Translations under genes and position numbers: made by a program
Notes under the pieces: model-generated
What the model was told of the DNA's origin: nothing
Databases searched by the model: none
Seen by the model: only the letters and a program-made list of their open reading frames with translations
Assembly (NCBI GenBank): GCA_945876745.1
Contig: CAMCPL010000004.1
Location: forward strand, 111,082-175,081
DNA from: an uncultured Clostridia bacterium
Lineage (GTDB): Bacteria > Bacillota > Clostridia > Oscillospirales > Acutalibacteraceae
Length of the DNA stretch: 64,000 nucleotides
Direction: 5' to 3'
Shown: positions 61,716-64,000 of the stretch, piece by piece
How positions within the stretch are numbered: the stretch's first letter is position 1
Layout: every line of letters starts with the position of its first letter

Positions 61716-62600
61716 ATGGGAAAAATCGTAAGATATATAACAACGGACGGCTCGGCATTTATTATTGCAACCGATTCTACAGATATGGTTTATGAAATGG
61801 AGCAGATTCATAAAACATCTGCAACCGTCACCGCCGCACTCGGAAGACTTATTACAGGTGCTTCAATGATGGGTGATATGCTTAAAAGCAAGGAGGATAC
61901 AATAACTGTCAGAATAGACGCTAACGGTGAATGCGGCGATTTGATAGCTGTTTCCGATTATAACGGTAATGCTCGTGCCTATGTCCAAAATCCTGTGGTC
62001 GAGCTACCTCTAAAGCCAAACGGAAAACTCGATGTATCAGGTGCGGTCGGTACGCAGGGACAGCTTTATGTCATTAAAGATATCGGTCTTAAAGAGCCTT
62101 ATATCGGTCAGGTTCCGATAATCAGCGGTGAAATCGCAGAGGATTTGACTAATTACTTTGCTCAAAGTGAGCAGACGCCGTCGGTTTGTGCTCTCGGAGT
62201 ACTTGTTAATCCCGATTTAACCGTAAAAAAAGCAGGCGGATATATTATTCAGCTTTTGCCCGGTTGTGCGGATGAAATAATTGATAAGATTGAAAATAAT
62301 ATAAACAGCATTAAATCCGTGACGTCAATGCTTGACGACGGAATGAGCGTTGACGAAATCGCTATGGCGGCAATGCAGGGAATAGAAATTGAAAAGCTCG
62401 ACGAAACCGTCGCCGCCTACAAATGCAATTGTTCAAGACAGAGAATTGAAAATGCTTTGATATCACTCGGAGAGAAAGAGCTTATTGAAATGTCGCAGGA
62501 TACAAAGAATACAGATATCCAATGTCACTTTTGCAACAAAGAATATTCTTTTACACCGCAGGAAATAAAGGTGCTTTTGAACAAAGCAATAAAAAAATAA
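61716..62600 (+). CDS. hslO: Redox-regulated chaperonin Hsp33
   Basis: 294 residues. Holdase activated by oxidation. The N-terminal core (VTAALGRLITGASMMGDMLKSKEDTITVRIDANGECG, about 36-72) leads to the C-terminal zinc switch with CNCS near 236-239 and CHFC near 270-273. These four Cys bind zinc when reduced and form disulfides on oxidative stress, useful to an anaerobe meeting oxygen or hypochlorous acid. Normal length. Confidence 0.94.
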   Translation: MGKIVRYITTDGSAFIIATDSTDMVYEMEQIHKTSATVTAALGRLITGASMMGDMLKSKEDTITVRIDANGECGDLIAVSDYNGNARAYVQNPVVELPLKPNGKLDVSGAVGTQGQLYVIKDIGLKEPYIGQVPIISGEIAEDLTNYFAQSEQTPSVCALGVLVNPDLTVKKAGGYIIQLLPGCADEIIDKIENNINSIKSVTSMLDDGMSVDEIAMAAMQGIEIEKLDETVAAYKCNCSRQRIENALISLGEKELIEMSQDTKNTDIQCHFCNKEYSFTPQEIKVLLNKAIKK

Positions 62601-62618
62601 AAAATATTAAAAAAAGTG

Positions 62619-62647
62619 TTGACAAGTAACGATAAATATTGTATATT
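62619..62647 (+). promoter_or_regulatory. Promoter of the second tRNA cluster
   Basis: TTGACA (62619-62624), 17-bp spacer, TATATT (62642-62647), 24 bp before tRNA-Val. Confidence 0.85.
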
Positions 62648-62670
62648 ATTAAGCGTTGCAAGCAACATTT

Positions 62671-62746
62671 GGGAGTATAGCTCAGCTGGGAGAGCACCTG
62701 CCTTACAAGCAGGGGGTCACAGGTTCGAGCCCTGTTGTTCCCACCA
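62671..62746 (+). tRNA. tRNA-Val(TAC)
   Basis: 76-nt cloverleaf; acceptor GGGAGTA/TGTTCCC with G-T pairs, anticodon loop CTTACAA on CCTGC/GCAGG, encoded CCA. Confidence 0.96.
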
Positions 62747-62774
62747 TAACCAAGGCGATAGCCTTGGTATAAAT

Positions 62775-62851
62775 GGCCCGGTAGTTCAGTTGGTTAGAAC
62801 GCCAGCCTGTCACGCTGGAGGTCGACGGTTCGAGCCCGTTCCGGGTCGCCA
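62775..62851 (+). tRNA. tRNA-Asp(GTC)
   Basis: 77-nt cloverleaf; acceptor GGCCCGG/CCGGGTC, anticodon loop CTGTCAC, G discriminator as expected for Asp, encoded CCA. A small CAAGGCGATAGCCTTG hairpin separates it from tRNA-Val. Confidence 0.96.
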
Positions 62852-62859
62852 TTTATTTT

Positions 62860-62935
<76 letters not shown>

Positions 62936-62938
62936 TTT

Positions 62939-63014
62939 GCGGATTTAGCTCATCCGGTAGAGCGTCACCTTGCCAAGGTGAAGGTAGCGAGTTCGAGTCT
63001 CGTAATCCGCTCCA
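62939..63014 (+). tRNA. tRNA-Gly(GCC)
   Basis: 76-nt cloverleaf; acceptor GCGGATT/AATCCGC, anticodon loop TTGCCAA, encoded CCA. With Gly(TCC) in the first cluster it covers the glycine box. Confidence 0.96.
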
Positions 63015-63021
63015 TAAATTG

Positions 63022-63053
63022 TTAATAGAAAACACCGCGGTGTTTTCTATTAA
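63022..63053. repeat. 32-bp perfect palindrome between tRNA genes
   Basis: 16-bp arms TTAATAGAAAACACCG and CGGTGTTTTCTATTAA meet with no loop bases between them. It lies 7 bp after tRNA-Gly(GCC) and 7 bp before tRNA-Cys. As RNA it makes a very stable hairpin; as DNA it could extrude a cruciform or bind a dimeric protein. It lacks a T-run, so it is not a standard terminator. Confidence 0.9.
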
Positions 63054-63060
63054 TTTATAC

Positions 63061-63134
63061 GGCACCATAGCCAAGGGGTAAGGCAGAGGTCTGCAAAACC
63101 TTTATCCCCAGTTCAAATCTGGGTGGTGCCTCCA
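63061..63134 (+). tRNA. tRNA-Cys(GCA)
   Basis: 74-nt cloverleaf; acceptor GGCACCA/TGGTGCC, anticodon loop CTGCAAA, U discriminator as expected for Cys, encoded CCA. Confidence 0.96.
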
Positions 63135-63169
63135 GAAAAAAGTCCTGTTCGAAAGAACAGGACTTTTTT
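63135..63169 (+). terminator. Terminator of the second tRNA cluster
   Basis: AAAAAAGTCCTGTTC - GAAA - GAACAGGACTTTTTT perfect 15-bp stem with T-run, directly after tRNA-Cys. Confidence 0.93.
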
Positions 63170-63183
63170 CAACTAAACCACCC

Positions 63184-63350
63184 TAACGGGTGGGTGAAAT
63201 ATTGCTTCGAAATGTGAAATTCTCGCTTCACTCGAGTGAAATCGCTGCGGCGGTGGGTGGATTTAATTTCACATTTTGCGTTAGCAAAATATTTCACCAA
63301 AGGCGAAAGCCTTTGATTTCACCGTGCGATCGCACGATTTCACTTATAAT
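63184..63350. repeat. Mosaic of short palindromes joined by GATTTCAC/GTGAAATC
   Basis: Consecutive small palindromes, TTCACTCGAGTGAA, TTTTGCGTTAGCAAAA, AAAGGCGAAAGCCTTT and CGTGCGATCGCACG, are separated by copies of ATTTCAC or its complement GTGAAAT (at least eight). The outer parts also pair (GGTGAAATATT with AATATTTCACC). This looks like a composite intergenic palindromic repeat. No gene is seen in it. Confidence 0.7.
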
Positions 63351-63398
63351 TGCGACTTTGTCGCTTTTATACTATAATTAACATAAGGCGGTAATGAG

Positions 63399-63893
63399 AT
63401 GTCCTTGCAAACAATTGAAATAAATTCTGTAAAAATAATTTTCGACAAAGAAAAAACAAAAGAGTATCGCTCGGATTTTAATAAACCTTGTGATTATCAA
63501 GATTGCAGAAATTATTACAAAAATATTCAAAACAATTTTGAACTTGTTGAGTTTTTGAGTGGATTTGGAATTGATTATAATTGTACTGAAGAAGTTTTTT
63601 CTTGGGATTTAGGAAATGATAACGATGCATTAATTCATCACGAAGGCTATTAAGGCGTTTTTGGTAAGATAGAAGGCGATAAATTTGATTTTGAAAAGTT
63701 TGGTGTAAAAATCACTTTTCAAAAGGTAGCTTCTGTACCTTGTGATAGGGCAGGAGAATATTTTTGGATATGTATCGAGGGAGAGTTCCCTTATATACTT
63801 GATGAAGAAAGAGATTTACCCATAACATTTTCTCAAAAACTTCAAAAGTTAGGTATAATCAGTAAAATCAAATCTATATTTAAGAAAAAATGA
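63399..63893 (+). pseudogene. Hypothetical gene broken by one in-frame stop
   Basis: From ATG 63399 the frame reads 84 residues to TAA at 63651-63653, then stays open and protein-like for another 79 residues to TGA at 63891-63893 (GVFGKIEGDKFDFEKFGVKI onward). The two halves have the same Asp/Lys/Phe-rich composition, so one point mutation probably truncated a protein of about 164 residues. The CRNYYKNI and FLSGFGID segments recall small cytosolic proteins found near polymorphic toxins, a weak guess. A sequencing error or recoding are alternatives. Confidence 0.6.
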
Positions 63894-63949
63894 AGAAAAT
63901 CCTCGTTTTTTTAACCAGTTCTTTTTTGGTCAGTAGTACCAAAAAATTG

Positions 63950-64000
63950 GTTCTATAATAAATGTTGGGGTGGGAACTCCAACATTTATTTTTTTGCATA
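63950..64000. repeat. Palindromic element, copy B (truncated by window end)
   Basis: GGTTCTATAATAAATGTTGG starts it at about 63950, followed by GGTGGGAACTCC and then AACATTTATT. The centre is the reverse complement of that in copy A at 38420-38468, so the element is inverted relative to it. It may be the end of a full insertion sequence lying beyond the window. Confidence 0.55.

Overview
The window is chromosomal DNA from a low-GC, Gram-positive, spore-forming Clostridia member, most likely a gut Ruminococcaceae/Oscillospiraceae-type anaerobe. Evidence: AT-rich DNA with many AGA and ATA codons, TTGACA-N17-TATAAT promoters, AGGAGG-type ribosome binding sites, the Firmicutes block yicC-remA-gmk-rpoZ-priA-def-fmt-rsmB-rlmN-prpC-prkC-rsgA-thiN, sporulation genes (spoVM, ytfJ/gerW-like, a dacF-type carboxypeptidase), a decarboxylase-type biotin carboxyltransferase set, sialic acid catabolism and one dockerin-like repeat. 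The genus cannot be fixed from sequence alone. There is no rRNA operon, prophage or CRISPR array.

Layout. 1-2.9 kb: zinc-ribbon membrane protein, DUF218 protein, glutamate dehydrogenase. 2.9-15.6 kb: ruvCAB, glmM, an RNA methyltransferase, ECF transporter core (ecfA1-ecfA2-ecfT), truA, two envelope proteins, pgsA and a ClpE-like unfoldase. 15.65-16.1 kb: five tRNAs (Gly, Arg, His, Gln, Lys). 16.2-21.4 kb: thyA-folA, then a sulfur/Fe-S operon iscS-iscU-nadA-mnmA behind two operator-like palindromes. 21.4-22 kb: no protein gene, but a hairpin-rich element bounded by 25-bp perfect inverted repeats. 22-32.4 kb: lipoprotein plus two-component system, DUF1385 protein, prmC, site-2 protease, scpAB, DUF2953 protein, ytfJ, D,D-carboxypeptidase, pseudouridine synthase. 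32.5-35.7 kb: a three-gene transcarboxylase-like operon without membrane subunits. 35.7-38.4 kb: transglutaminase-like exported protein and an SDR protein.

38.4-39.7 kb is the most RNA-rich stretch: a palindromic mobile-element remnant, a probable 6S RNA on the minus strand, a DUF1292 gene, and a roughly 480-nt transcription unit with its own strong promoter and terminator. That unit folds into a long interrupted helix and carries three extra copies of the 5' strand of that helix. I cannot name its family; it is the best candidate here for an undescribed element. 39.7-42.3 kb: divergent nanE-nanK / nanA. 43-56.1 kb: the conserved housekeeping block, ending in two very short genes, one clearly spoVM. 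56.2-62.6 kb: lon, engB, a lysA-like decarboxylase, yerC-like regulator, methyltransferase, Hsp33. 62.67-63.13 kb: five tRNAs (Val, Asp, Phe, Gly, Cys) with a 32-bp perfect palindrome between the last two. The window ends with a mosaic of short palindromes, a pseudogene broken by one stop codon and a second copy of the 38.4-kb palindromic element.
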